The translations under genes were made by a program, and so were the position numbers. Source: Mactromeris polynyma (lineage: Eukaryota; Mollusca; Bivalvia; Venerida; Mactridae). From it: a stretch of 64,000 nt of DNA. The DNA is taken from positions 6,325,722 through 6,389,721 of the forward strand of contig JASFXZ010000032.1 in assembly GCA_032209605.1 (NCBI GenBank), read 5' to 3'. Below, piece after piece: positions 35,683 to 49,047 of this stretch. The notes under the pieces are model-generated. The model searched no databases. It was not told the DNA's origin and saw only the letters and a program-made list of their open reading frames with translations. Numbering within the stretch: the first letter of the stretch is position 1; each line of letters begins with the position of its first letter.

Positions 35683-36782
35683 TATATGTGATTATTTTAA
35701 CCCTGTCCTTATTATTTTATTTTATTTTATTTCGAACCTGAGTCTCAGTGCTGTGGCCCAGCTTTATGAACGTGGCCTTCCCCTACGCTACACGTTCTCA
35801 CTTTCAGAACAAAATACATGCCTTTGTGGATCACCTTCATCATTGGATGAATACTCACATTTGGAACACCTGTCGTGAAAAAGATACTCGGAAAATATTG
35901 GCACTAAGTAGTCAGACAAATAACAGTAAAACTCAATATATTTAAAAAAAATAAGATTACAACTTTGAAAGTGTAAACGACAGGTTTAGTAAATCATATG
36001 GTAGAGGTTTTATGTTCAAATGCATAGAAGCGATCAATCAACAATGACTTTTAGCAAAGTTTCTACCACAAAATGAACAAAATGGCAAGTCTGTAAATCT
36101 TTATAGCCCCTTAAATAATATCCGACATTGTTATTAACTTTTCTATCCAGTATGACAGCTTCATCGGTTAGTTTGTTTAATTCTAATACAATCTAAAATG
36201 CCACGGACGCAGAAAGAAAATAAATCATTATTTTACACTTAGTTTCTATTAACTACAATTGCGTATAATGTAAACATTATCTCTATTTTTTGCGGGGAGA
36301 TACTTTTGACAAAAAAATCTGATGAAACAGAAGTAGTTTGCATATTTTTTATGATTGGGATATAGCGAGTACGTAATTTTAATGACGACTCAATGTAATG
36401 GACGTCGACAGATGCTTGGTATAAATGCCCCACAAAAACTTCAACCCCGATCATATTAGTGAGTGACGTACGGTCGTTGAATATATTAATTCAATCACGT
36501 GATCAGGTTTATCATGAAACGCTTTCGCTGTCGGAAAAAAGAGAAAACTTTGAGATTGGTCACGCTCAATATGTTTCTTCACACGTAAACTTTATGATGC
36601 AGTAAATGCTGTTGTCGACTGGAAGATGAGGTGCAGCAGAGATACTGTAGGCTCATAGCAATTCATTTTACAAGAGCATTTTCGAAACATCCACCAAGCA
36701 ACAATAGCTCTAATACCTCGCAGATGAGAAGATACGCACGCCAGTGTTCGATATTGTTGTAATTGGTCAAAAGTATCATGAT

Positions 36783-37140
36783 TAAAGATGTATCTGGCTC
36801 ATCTGAACATAAAATGTTTGAATTGGCTTCATCAAGTGTTGTTGTTGCGTTGGCTAAAACATCTCTAATAACAACCATTGCAATGTATAACCGATTGAAA
36901 ATATCTTTTTTTACCATATTAGTAACAGACAAAACTTGTAAAATAGCCCGATTGTTAAAAAAACTGAAAAGTCTTTTAAATTCTATGATGTACAAACATC
37001 TTTTTTTCACCAAATAGGGATCAATACATTACGATTCCATTCTGTGTAAATGCATGTTTATTGATGTTTTAACTATAGGAAATATATTTTTCATGTTTGG
37101 TTCGGGAAAAAAAGGATAAAAAAATGAGCATAAAATATCA
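36783..37140. repeat. Dispersed repeat family F, copy 1
   Basis: Shared anchors with the copies at 37307 and 59762 are GATGTATCTGGCTCATCTGA, AACCATTGCAATGTATAACC, TGCATGTTTATTGATGTTTT and TTTTCATGTTTGGTT. Two stop-free frames overlap it on opposite strands, but copies 2 and 3 do not keep them open, so they are not genes. Confidence 0.8.
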
Positions 37141-37306
37141 TTTACACGAATGACATTCATAGTCTTACCCTTCAAGGAATTACCCCTTTACCTAAGACTG
37201 GTTTCTCTTTTTTGACTAAGTCTTAAAACCCAGTGGATCACTAAATCCTATCGCGCACATTTCCTATATTAGAGCTAGTTTTCAATAATACCATTTATTT
37301 GTGTTA

Positions 37307-37645
37307 AAGATGTATCTGGCTCAGCCAAACCTAGCTTATGTTTTAATGTGCTTCATCCAGTATTTGTTGTTACATAGGCAAAACATCCTTAATAAGAACC
37401 ATTGCAATGTATAACCGATTACGACCATCTTGTATCATCATATTACCAGCAGGCACAACTTGTCGAAATCCCGCTTCTTAAAAAATAGATTTTTTTTTAT
37501 TTTATGATAATACAATCTACTTTTTTGGACAAAAACAGAGACATACATTATTACTGTATTCTTTGATAATGTATATTTATTGATGTTTTCACTATATCAA
37601 GTATATTTTCCATGTTTATAAACAAATGGACAAAATATGAGCATG
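37307..37645. repeat. Dispersed repeat family F, copy 2
   Basis: It begins AAAGATGTATCTGGCTCAGC and keeps AACCATTGCAATGTATAACC and TATTGATGTTTTCACTAT in the same order and spacing as copy 1, about 520 bp away in direct orientation. Confidence 0.8.
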
Positions 37646-37683
37646 ATGTACTTTTTAAAGAATGGGCACACGGAAGCCACGAT

Positions 37684-37745
37684 ATTACAGCAAATCCTCA
37701 CTTTAAAACACCTAAACAATTTGACCATCTCATTAATAAGACCGT
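37684..37745 (-). mobile_element. MITE family A, degenerate fragment
   Basis: ACAGCAAATCCTCACTTTAA and GACCATCTCATTAATAAGAC resemble an inverted family-A end. The rest is missing. Confidence 0.4.
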
Positions 37746-37749
37746 ATTC

Positions 37750-40080
37750 TCATCAACCAGTTGATTAATGTTTCTTCTATAGTTATAACTAAGACTGACT
37801 TTCTGTATGATTCCATTCCAAAGTTTCGCCTTAACATTCCTTTGTCAGTAAATTTTAACAAAAGGTGATAATATAACCACCAAAATGAAACAAATGCATT
37901 TATATTTAATACACACATAGATAGACAAACTTTATAACGAAATGTGTGCCTTTTTCACCTTCAAGTATGTTTTGACATACAGCAACGTGGTCAAAATTAG
38001 CAGCACTTATCCGTCAACGTAAGAAGGACTTGGAAATCGTAAATTAATTTCTTCGTCAAAAGGTAGTCATACCATCAGAAACTGATCCATTTCAGAATGC
38101 ATGTGTATTTGATGCGAAAATACGTAGAGCTTGCTGTGTTTACATCATATATAATATACAAGTACATGTATGTGCATTTGTATAATTATTTGTGAAATGA
38201 TTTTTGATTAATTAAATTTCGATTTTCTTGAGTTTGCGTTTAAAAACGTGTTATTTGTTTAAGAACTTAAAAAATGTGTGTTTTTGTCTAATTGGAAATA
38301 CATGTTTTATTACTCTCTTCCTTGTTTTCATTTATTGCGTCACAAATACTTAAAATCTCGTTACAAAGTCTAATTAAGATAAGACACCCCCGCAATAGTG
38401 TCTGTCATATTCTTTAGTACCAGTCATTACTCACGTGTGACACCAGTTGAAAACTTCTGACAGAAAGTGCATTCAAAATGCTTGATAATAATATGATAAA
38501 GGTGCATCAAATACAAACAACGATGGTTACAGCTGTGTAGGGTGGGCTACCGGGCGAAGTGGTTAAACGCTGAGTTTGAAAGTAGAATGAATGACTTTGT
38601 AAGTGATCACATCTTTATATCGCATAATTCTAAGGCTTTACTATGCAAGAACAGGAGTGAATTGAAGTGGATTTCTGTTAAGAGGTTCCTGTCTCTATCA
38701 CACCTGCCTAATTTCCAGTAGATAATCTTCTCGCTCTCCTGAAAAACCATTTCCAAGTCCTCCGCGCAACGTCTGTAATATCAATCTAAAATGCTATGCT
38801 TTGACACTGACTAAATTGTTTATTTGATAGTAAGAATCTACGGAAGTGGATGCAACAAACTTTTATACATTTCCTGCTTCTTGCTTTTAAATTAATTCAT
38901 TATCCATTATACGCCGGCATCTCTAGCGTAATATGACAGTTTGAAATGGTGAAATCATATGTTTTGTTGTTAAGTGCTTAGAAATTTCGGAACCAATTAT
39001 TTTACAATGCCGACTGAAGTCATTCGCAGAGGATGAAGTTGTCTATCATATCGCTGTTTAAACAAACCAGATCATATAGACACATTCAGATACGCTTCTG
39101 TGCTACCCATCATTTTGTCAGGCTTGACTTGCTTCACAAACGTTGTTTTTCTCCTCTTCAACCGCTCTTAACGTTAATCGTGACACGTAGAAAGCTTGCT
39201 TCGCATGTAAGAGAAAATATATCACTAAAACTGCTTCTGAAAGATTTTTATTATTTTTCTGCGGTGAAGATGTTCTGTTATTTTTGTGACCATGAATGAA
39301 AATGAACTTAGGCTTGTGGCTTATTTTCTTTTAGCCTTTGTTAATATTATATGCATGTATTTTCTTTATTTCTCATGGTGTATTTTGGGATGGCTTTACG
39401 TTTGTATGTGGCATTTCTTTCGCGACTTCTTCCATTTGTACGTTAGATTTTAATGTTTGGGTGTGAATATTTGTCTAAATTCCTCTCGTATTCTTCATTT
39501 TAAAAGTTAACTATTATAATTGAATGTCTATTTACGAGCACCATTTTTGCAGACATTCCAAGCAGCAATACTGTTGTCAAAGTACAATTGCTTGTTGTTG
39601 CTAATAGTTCATATTTTATGTAGTAGATATCATGATGTCGAAAAAAACATAACAACAATACTATTTCACCTTGCAGATTTATAAGTAAATGGACATCTTC
39701 TTTATAACACTGTTCAAAGCAGACGCATCATCTACATACATTGTACATGATCATGTATTTGAAAGTGTGTTGTTTCTTTAGAATCATTTGGAACATGAAA
39801 TCAGGATTCTAAACCTTTTTAAGATGAGACCCGAAACCTGTTTTGTTTTTACTGAACTTTTTGCGATTTATATCTGCAACTGCTAAAGATATTCCATATC
39901 CTGATATAACAATAATGATAATAAGGAAAATAGGGGAGCGGAGGGAAAGCCGCATTCGTACAATATGTCCCCCACACAGATACCTAGGGTACGACACAAA
40001 TAAAACAATAATCAAGGGGTATTAAATAAACCCACAATGTTGGGTCACGTGGAACAACAAAGCACTGTACAATAAAAACG
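37750..40080. other. Gene-free interval
   Basis: No exon or complete repeat is supportable. A lone A-box-like GGGCGAAGTGGTTAAACGC near 38555 is the only tRNA-like trace. Confidence 0.45.
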
Positions 40081-40087
40081 CTTTATA

Positions 40088-40259
40088 CAGTGCAATATCT
40101 CCTGAACGGCCCTTTCTTAAGCAACAACCTCTCTTCAACAACATTCTTAATTTTCCCGTTGTAAATATTCACTACCAATCTAGCCTCATTAGAGCCACAT
40201 CCTCTCAACAAAATCCAAAATCTTCTTTCACTGAGTGTTGCTCTGGAGAGGTTGCTCTG
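40088..40259 (+). mobile_element. MITE family D copy (172 bp)
   Basis: The left end CAGTGCAATATCTCCTGAAC follows TA. The right end GCTCTGGAGAGGTTGCTCTG is its inverted partner. The interior contains GCAACAACCTCTCTTCAACA. The right flank is TC. Confidence 0.7.
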
Positions 40260-40264
40260 TCCAC

Positions 40265-42180
40265 ATGTTTACAGTCAAGACTGGACCTAAGGTAGATAAC
40301 ATCCCGAAGAGATCCTCTCCAAAACAACATGTAACAAAGAGTTTTAAAATAACTTGTCTTGCTATACGTATAGTAATACTCTTACCGAGGTGAAAGCCCT
40401 TGAATCCGAATTGGAAATAGCGAGATATATCAAAGCATATCACGGAAACAAAGCAAGAAGAAATATTAGCGGTATGTCAATCCAAGTTTTACTTGTGTGT
40501 ATTCGGCAAGTATTTTTATCATCAGGCTGTGATCAGCAGATGTTTGACATTGATAGAAATGTTACGTAAAATGCGACTTATTACAAATGAACCCTGAAAT
40601 GAGTATACGGGAACATAGCTTTGGTGATAAAATATTGGCCATGACTGTTGGTCTCGACAGTGGTAACAAATGACATGGGATGTTGGGCTTACAGATGCTA
40701 TTTGTTTTATAGAATGATTAGTATGTTACATAACAGTGGACATGGGCATGTGACTTTCTGTTGATTGCATTGCTAAGTATGGGGACATCTGCGGCATATG
40801 GAAAACATCGGTGTTGTATTTTGCGTAAAGTACCGTTTGGTCCTTTGTTGCAGTAACTTTGTCCTCGTCAGATTGTATTTGCTACATTTAATTATTTTGC
40901 GTTCTGGGTATAGCTTATACCTTTTGACCATTTACAACTACAAAATATGACCAAGCTGTATAACTTCAAGAACATAGATAGACATATATAAACACAAGCA
41001 TTCAGAGAAGCCTAAACATACATTTATATACACAGACAGTTGTCTTTTTACAAGTCCTTTTTAGAATATATGTTTTGTTTCTTTCAATCAGCGAGTGATA
41101 TATGGAGAAGATAAATCATGAATGATGTGTTGTCTTTTGTGAAATCCTCACTCATAAATTTGGCTGTTCTACTGATTGTGTTTTCATGTCGAGGACATGA
41201 TGTAAACGAAATTTACAACGTTGGCCAAGAAGAGTTCCCTGGTGCGATGTAATAGAAAGTGAAATTCTGATTCTATGATATTACACGCGCAAAATTGACA
41301 AAAACACTCTTGTCTATCTATACCCTTATAATGACCGAATTCTATTTCTAGATTGCGTGAGCTAGGTCTTTAGAAAGATGTCGAAGTATTGTTTCCAAAA
41401 TGTACATGGATATTCTCAGGAACAGAGCAATCTTATGTTTTGCACATTGAACATTGCGCAAAGAATCAATCGAACTTCGTACAACTTTAATGTCTTATAG
41501 TATATCACTACATTTCTTTTATTGTTTTTGTTTTGTTTTGTTTTGTTTTGTTCCGTTCTATTCTTATACTTGCACATTTCGGTCGTTTCGGTCGTTTCGT
41601 TTTGTTTAACCTATTTACCATCGACATCCGTTGTTGTGAATAAGACAGTGTATACATACTTTATACCAGTTGTTTGTGTCACAGAATGTATGATTTGAAT
41701 ATGTGTATTTATTGTAAAATATGAAAGGTTATAGTTGGAATTTCTTGGAAAAAACGCATCGAAACGTTTACATTAGCATAGCTGACAACACTGCGCCTGG
41801 TCACAGATATCACTCAAGAAATACAACACTATCGGTTACAATGATGTATGTGTTAGATGGGACAATCAGCATCCCCACTGCAAGCAAGCAGACGGTTTTG
41901 TCTTTGAGGTAACTCCTCAATGTCTGGTACGTCATTGCTCTGCTCTGCAATGGCGGAGACGACAGTATTGACCTTTCACCGACTAATGGTGTGACCATGT
42001 AGTTTTGCACAGTTGGTCATATTGAAACTGCTCATGTTGAAATTTGACTTTAATCGAAGATACCGATCAACAAGTATTGCAATTGTTATTAATAACTATT
42101 TTGATCATCCCTCGAGTATTATGTTAGTAGTCCCGCCATATTTGTGTAGTGTTGGACAGTGTGCTTGTGTCATACATAAT
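40265..42180. other. Gene-free interval with a TTTTG microsatellite
   Basis: At 41523-41550 GTTTT is repeated about five times, followed by CGGTCGTTT doublets near 41580. Nothing else can be named. Confidence 0.5.
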
Positions 42181-42184
42181 GATG

Positions 42185-42400
42185 AGGGACCGCCGTGGTC
42201 AAATGGTCGCTGACTTCAGAGCTCTTGCGCCTAACAGATACCGTGGTTCGAATCCCATCCAGAACATACAATTTCTAAGTGAGGAAGCCATCTAGCTGTT
42301 TTACGGAAGGGCGGTGGTTCTACCGTTCAGTAGTCACAACATGACCGTGGCTATTTATTTGCCCCGAAGTCCTACTACAAGTAACAATGACATGTAATCG
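42185..42400 (+). repeat. tRNA-derived SINE with a mollusc-like central block
   Basis: TGGTCAAATGG (A box) and GGTTCGAATCC (perfect B box) are about 45 bp apart. After the head comes GAGGAAGCCATCTAGCTG then TTTTACGGAAGGGCGGTGG and TTCTACC. I recall this block from the body of SINEs common in bivalves. The tail is not clear. Confidence 0.7.
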
Positions 42401-43229
42401 CCGAGTTTGTTAATACAGTATTTAGTAAGTTAATGTTCATTTTCTAGGCGGGGAATTATGTCTTTCGATTATTCAAAATTTCTGTAACTAGGGAGAATTA
42501 CATATTTCACATATCTGCCATTAATCATACTCAACATACATATAATTATTTACCGTATTAAACCATATACAATGTAATACGGTGCGAGAAATCTCGTCAA
42601 TTTCACACCAGTTAGGAGTAGGATAATATGTACCGTTCAACTAGGTACTGTAACACATATATCACCCTCCCAGAGGGTCACGTGATGCACCCTGACCAAT
42701 AAATCGTCTGGATGGTTTAAATACAGTCCTGTTCGGTTTATATTCAACTGTTTACAATATATGCACAAAAATGACGGTGCAAAAATGTATATAATTTTGC
42801 CATCAATCATTCGTATTAAGTGTGATGGTCATATTATCCGCATCATAAACATAACAAATTGGCGACTGGTGAGAACAACTTATTATATCGCTATGAAGAT
42901 TATTTTCAGTATAGAATTCCACCACACCGTGTCAGACGATATGTCATTTTAACAAATTAAGAATGTTGTAGCGTTGAGACGTCATTTTTAACAAGAAGAA
43001 CAGGACAGGAAGTAGATATAACACAAAATTGACCTTTGACCAACGAAAGATTGCAACTATTTTATTTCTGCTATATGGAATACAGACATAGTCACGTGAT
43101 CGGTCTTTAGTTGAAGAACGCGATGTTTGCATTTATTATTCGGGCACTAACTTAGAAACATTGTGGACATAGGAACGGAACCCAGAGAAGAACATTGCGT
43201 CTTACTCGGACGTCCCAAAGCGTATTAAG
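42400..43229. other. Gene-free interval
   Basis: No coding or repeat feature can be supported here. A few E-box CACGTG sites (for example near 42678) are present but isolated. Confidence 0.45.
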
Positions 43230-43687
43230 TAACGATGTCAATGAATTGCAATTTTGGTATTCGAATATTCGGTCAACCTTCCGAGCGAAAATTCGAACAT
43301 TCGACCTTCTTATTTAATAATAATAAATTTGAAATTTGAAGTTTAACTTTTTGCTGATCAATTTTGTGTTTTAAACCGAGCACTTAAGTTGTAAAATTCA
43401 CCACGATTACTAATATTTTCAGGGCCTAAGTGTCATCACCAGAGTGTTATATCTCTCTTGCCCACAAATATACAACATTATTTGTCAATTAACACATGTA
43501 GATATTATTTTCACGCGTAAAATGTCATTCAATGCCATAATGCCCATCATTGAAATTTAATACACTTGCATTCAGCTTTTATATTGAACATATATATTTT
43601 ATCGAATATTCGAATGACGAATCAGTATTCGAAAAGTCGGACGTACAAACGATTATTCGAATATCCGAATATTCTTTGACATCCCTT
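43230..43687 (-). mobile_element. hAT-like MITE, copy 2 (458 bp) with 8-bp target duplication
   Basis: The element starts TAACGATGTCAATG and ends TTTGACATCCCTT, which are imperfect inverted ends. It is flanked by identical 8-mers GTATTAAG at 43222-43229 and 43688-43695. An 8-bp duplication with short GATGTCA-type ends is typical of hAT elements. It is the inverted relative of 22302-22744. There is no coding capacity. Confidence 0.9.
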
Positions 43688-43992
43688 GTATTAAGACACT
43701 GGTCAGTAGCTGAGTGACCAGTCTCAAGACTCCAGTCTCTGATTGATTGTTTTCTGATTGCATTCGTAAAACTGACCAATGACAAGACTGCTTTAACTAT
43801 TTATTTTAGACGAACCTCGTTTTTAATGATTTGTATTTTTGGTGTTTTATTTCCTTTTCTTTATCTGTTTACATACGAGCAACGTCAACGTTTTAAGGAA
43901 GTTAGTGTTCCTTGATATAATTGATTTCGTTACCATGACTAGTTTTATTGTCTAGAAAACGAGAACAATATTTACTATACATAAACTATACT

Positions 43993-44099
43993 ACACTTAA
44001 AGACAACCTCAATAATACTACCACCTCAAAATAAAGACCACAATGTTCACTGTTTTGCCCTTTATTCCCAAGGTCGGTCTTATTATTGAGGTTTTACTG
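43993..44099 (+). mobile_element. MITE family A, short foldback copy
   Basis: The left edge ACACTTAAAGACAACCTCAA is itself a reversed right end, and the right edge is TTATTGAGGTTTTACTG before TA. The copy is only about 107 bp and is nearly a perfect foldback. Confidence 0.65.
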
Positions 44100-44104
44100 T
44101 ACGC

Positions 44105-46048
44105 AAGTAACTTAATCATGTTAATGAAAGTTTTAACGTAATGTTATTTAAGAATAATTTGATTCTGTTCGTAAGGACTTAAGGAGTAAGAATGACTTGT
44201 ACATGTTCTAAGGTTAGTAAACGGAAACCATTTTTCGCACTGACGGACGGACGATCCGATGGACGGAGGTGACACTTTATGCCCTTCCGCAATTCTTTGC
44301 CACAGGGAATGTCAAGGTCACAAAACAGCTTCTCCCACAGGGAAGGTCGATGACACAAAACAGCGCACCCAAACACAGATCCTACGGTTACACAGTATTT
44401 TTTTTAAACGGAGGGAATGTAAAATACAGCTTTAAAGGAAGGATATGGGATACACCAAAGGACTTCTTGTCAATTAAAAATGAAGACAAACTAAGAAAGA
44501 CGAAAGAAATGAAACATATTAAACTAAAGGAATCACAAGACAAGCAATGCAATAAATGAAAACAACAAACCATTGTTGAAAACGTCGTAGCATTATAATA
44601 CTATTTGTAATTGTTAAATACGACTCAATGTACCGTTATGTTAATAACCAATTATGGGGGATAAAATCTTGAGCTGTCTCCATGACAACGTTATCTCATA
44701 AACGGTTCAATTTTCATAGAAAGCAGATTTACGCTCCGAGATAGTTCCGAAGGAAGTGGTATCGGGTCACTTCAATCCAAGGTGTCCAATTCCTCATCCG
44801 TTCCTGGTGAGAATGCATTCTACAGCTTTAAGTACCTAATTACAGTTTTCATCGGATTTCGCCAATTTACCGTCCTATCTTCAGGTGACAGCACATAGTT
44901 TAAACTATCCTATTGTCTGGCCTGCTGGGAGAGCCCATCTTTTTGCAATCCATCATGATCAAAACGTCTTCACCAAATTGAAACGCCGATGTCGGCAAAT
45001 ACATTGACAAATAAACCTATTATTGTCCCTGCTATAATTGTGCAACGATCGTCAACATGCTTTGATTAATTTGAGAAGAACAATTATCACACTTAGCCGT
45101 TTTGTGGATATCTCCCATATTTAAACATGAAGTTAAATAATGTAATAATTCTGTTTCCGTGACTGTCATTTGCCTAATCTTGTTTGCGCAAATGTTATTT
45201 GCCTGATTGAATTAAGTGGACAATTGGTTTTGACAAAAGCAACAGCGTCCCGCGTGGGAACTACTTTCGCTGTGGAATATCGCGGAGGAAGAATAGAATT
45301 TATCATGGTGGTCGCTGTTGAAATTGTCATTTGAATAAGAGGATGCTGCAGAAAAATGCCTTTTATTGCTTTGTAGTATTGAGGTATTCGAAAAGTTTCT
45401 AAAATCTATTCAACAAGACTTAAACACGTGCGAAGACATTAGTAGAAAATTACACTTGAAATGATTGAAATACACCCGCATTACATGACTTCACACTATA
45501 TACTTTCAATAGTTGACAGACAGGTTCTCAATTGAAGATACTTAGTATTTCCGTAAGCCGAAAAAGATTGAGGGAAAAAGAAGAAAATGAAATTAAGCAC
45601 AGGTGCTGAAATTAATTTATGTTTCCGGCTATTAGATTTGCATGCGGGAAAAAATGAGCACATTAGCGCAGACGTCTAAATTTGACGGCCCAGCTTAAAC
45701 AAACTCCAACAAACATCCATATCCTAAAAAATGGATGTAGTCTCGGCATAAAAAATAAGTTATGTGTGAGGTATACTATTTATGAGTTAATGGCACCGTT
45801 TCATATAGTCGCCTCATAGTGTATCATAGCTAATTAACTAATTTAATTTTTAATTAATTTAATTATTATTAATTATTTCTCCGATTGTAATTAATACTTA
45901 ACCAAATTAAATATATTCATTTTTATCAAATAAATGTTAATAGGCTGACTGTAATAGAATGTTAGTTTGGGGTACCCTAATCGAGCCACGGAAATTTGGC
46001 CTGACTCAATGTTTTTTTGGGCTTTTATGTCAGTTCCGAAAAAAGACA
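44105..46048. other. Gene-free interval
   Basis: The open frames here (up to 96 codons) show no family resemblance. A stretch at 45829-45915 is dense in TTAATTAA cores. A GACGGACGGACGATCC segment near 44243 is simple sequence. Confidence 0.45.
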
Positions 46049-46214
46049 CAGTAAAGCCTCAATAATGCGACCACCCTTTGTACCCTTGGAAACTGGTCTT
46101 CCTATTGAGGTGGTCTTAATATTGAGGTTGAATCAAGAGCAAATCAATGAAAAACGGACTTGAAAATTCGAGGTGACCTTATTATTGAGGTGGTCTTTAT
46201 GTAGGGTTTTTACT
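46049..46214 (+). mobile_element. MITE family A copy (166 bp)
   Basis: It starts CAGTAAAGCCTCAATAATGC and ends TGTAGGGTTTTTACTG before TA. Its interior GGTCTTAATATTGAGGTTG matches the other copies. Confidence 0.85.
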
Positions 46215-47060
46215 GTATTTAAAAACACATCATTAACAGAGCAACCCAATCGACTTAGTATGGGTCGGGGTATCGCACACAAACAGTTAATGCGAAATAA
46301 AGGCCCAAATGAAATATGATGTTTGTCTAATATGCTCTTTAAAGTAATATTATGCTATGTTTGTTCATTTTTTACCTTTAGAAGCAAACATAAAAACACA
46401 TGTATGTCTCATAGAGTTAAAATTGAATTTGCATTACCAAATAATACAATAATAATGTACTCCTCTGTATGTGTTGAAAAAATTAAGATTGCATTATCAA
46501 TAAATTATAAAATCTTCCATTTTTTTAACAAGATGTTTTTTTACAAGTTTTATCCATGCGTTACGTGATAAAACAAGATATTTTGAATCGGTATTACATT
46601 ACACATAGCCAACATAACAACATTGCTGTATGCAGCTTGGTAACATAGTTTTACATTCAGATGGACCAGATACGTCTTTACATAGTAAATACATACGAAT
46701 AGTAAACCCTCACGGTGTAAAGCAATTAAGACTAACTCATATGTCTGACCGTACGTGTTCACCTGGACTAGTTTTTGATTGTTCTTCCATATTCATAGTT
46801 AGACCACCTCACATCGAAGACCGGCTTTCTCAAGAAGCAGTGTCGGTTTTATGTATGTGGATTCACTTTGATATGATTTGCTTGGTTTGTGTTCTTCTTT
46901 TATGTTCTTGCAACTCATTGTGATCGCTCGACTTTGGTGTCCATGTGAGTTCATTAAATGATATCACCGTGCTACCAGAATTCTGGTGTTCACATTTTAT
47001 TTTTCAGTCAGTATTAGTGTTCGGTTTTCAACAATTCTTTGTTTCGTGAAAAAAATATGA

Positions 47061-47324
47061 GGGCCCGTATTCACAAACGTTTTATTGAGACTGAATCTCA
47101 GACTTAGACTTTAAAATTGCAACAAATAAATTAACAAGCATTTCGTTTTCATTATATTTAAACGGATAAATATTTGCCTGAATATTTCTTGTTACTCACT
47201 CTACACTTTTGTCATGCTTTATTAAAATATGTTGTGTAACAATTACATAGAAACAAAATGAAAATTTACCATTTTAAAGTCTATGTCTGAGATTCAGTCT
47301 TAAAATGTTTGTGAATACGGGCCC
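47061..47324 (+). mobile_element. GGGCCC-ended MITE (264 bp)
   Basis: The left end GGGCCCGTATTCACAAACG and the right end CGTTT-like AATACGGGCCC are inverted repeats. The inverted match extends about 45 bp inwards, through GACTGAATCTCAGACTTAG. TGA lies directly on both sides (47058-47060 and 47325-47327), consistent with a 3-bp target duplication. That would fit a PIF/Harbinger-like element, but the class is not certain. Confidence 0.85.
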
Positions 47325-47469
47325 TGATTACACGGTTGTTTTGAACAGTCTTTGTACAGCCAATTTATTCGATGCTTTTTTGTGAGATACGTTTTCTGTT
47401 AAAGCAAATATTCACAAGAGAAATATCAACTATTACAAAACATGTAGAAAAATGTCAGATGACATTGTC

Positions 47470-47580
47470 AGTGCGGTAATTTCTAATTACCCGTACGGGA
47501 TTCGAACCCACAACCCATATAATGCTGAGCACTGAAACGAATGCGTGTTGGCTTACTGTGCCGCTCAGGCGATGCCAAAA
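47470..47580 (-). repeat. tRNA-like SINE head
   Basis: On the minus strand GCCTGAGCGGCACAGTAAGC (A-box region) is followed after about 50 bp by GGGTTCGAATCCCG, a perfect B box. The long spacing is like Ser/Leu tRNAs with a long variable arm. The acceptor arms do not pair. Confidence 0.6.
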
Positions 47581-47589
47581 TAATCGTCG

Positions 47590-49040
47590 TTACCTCAGTA
47601 CATGGGATGTAGATGTTTGTTGTTAGTATTATACAATATTATATTAATCTTATTTGTGAGAAAATTAAGAAAAAAAATCTTAAGTTTGTTCCGTTGATTT
47701 TTCTTTTTTTTTTTGCTAACGCAACAAAGTTGTTTCAAAAGAAACACCCTTTATATGAACGGGAAAGGGGTGAAATATGTAAATATATTAACTTTTTCAG
47801 CAAAAAGTCTGACCTTCATCTTTCAAAATCCGTAGTAACAAGTACATTTATTCCCAGTATAGTGCAAATGGTAAACATTTCATACCGGCGTTTTTTTTAA
47901 TATTCTAGCATTTCGTTGTTTTCACCCAATGCAATGAAAAGTGACGTGTTTAGACGTTTTACAAAAATCTCCTTTTTGAAAAATTTGTTTGGGTTTTTTT
48001 CTCGTTATTTTCTCCCAGCTAAAAAATACGTGTTTCAACAAAGCAAAGTATCGTTTCATTTCCGTTTCTTGGGCTTCTACGTCACAGCCAATTCCAATAG
48101 CGTCAAATTAGCCAAAGAACTATTGACAAGTATTGTGACATAGAGAAAATTAGCTGTGAATTTATTTCGCCGTAAGACCGTTTACAAAATGATTGAATAT
48201 CCAATAAAAGAGCGTTAATTTGTTCTTGTTCTGACGCTAATTCCGCACAGCTAGAACGATCATTCCCAAAGGTATCCAAATGTGTGAATTAATCTAATTG
48301 AGCCACTTCCGTAACGAAAGAGTTGCTAATGATCGGTGCACATTTCATGAAGTCTTAACACCTTTTAATATGTCACAGATCTGAAAACATCATTTGCATA
48401 GCGAAGGAGACCCCAGGAGACAGTTAGTTTTCTTGAATCAATGAAATTGTTTTGCATAGCGCTTAAGGTCACCCCGCGAAAGATGGATTGGCTCTTGAAA
48501 ACAGTCAATATTGTTTTTTCTGAGAACAGTTAATTTTGGTGATGGATTTCGTTTTACGTCGTATGGTCAAGTGTTTAATATCAATCAGAGTGGGAATCCG
48601 TCTTTCTAGAAACGATATTCATAAACGCAATCACACAGAAGAAATGTATGCAGATTAACTATTATTTTATGTGCCCAAAATCTGCCGCACTCCCCTGGGT
48701 ACCTCTACCATTCTGTGGCATCCAGTTTGCCGGGGATATTTGTATTAGGTTCGTTCAATGTTGCTTCTGTAGTTAGTATTAAATTCATTAGCATTGTCAC
48801 TTAATGCGATTAATTAATCAAGTGAGACCGACAAATTGGATTTATATGACATGTTGTCGAATTGTCACGAACTAAAGGAGAATGAAATTGAAGGCAAATA
48901 TTAACGATATGAACAACGAGAGTATCTTTAAACGAAATTGTTCACCTTGAACATACAAGCTTTATTTCCCTAGAAACACTACAAATATTTAGTGTACTGT
49001 ATGATTGGTGCTGCCGTTGTATTGTTTGTTGTATTTGTTG
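47590..49040. other. Gene-free interval
   Basis: Two open frames of 95 and 75 codons on the plus strand are rich in Lys, Phe and Ser, as expected of random AT-rich DNA, and show no domain. No repeat is named here. Confidence 0.45.
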
Positions 49041-49047
49041 TTACTTA

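Noticed and set aside
36663..37017. 116- and 84-codon frames on opposite strands
   Set aside because: They lie in repeat family F, and the other copies have stops in these frames.
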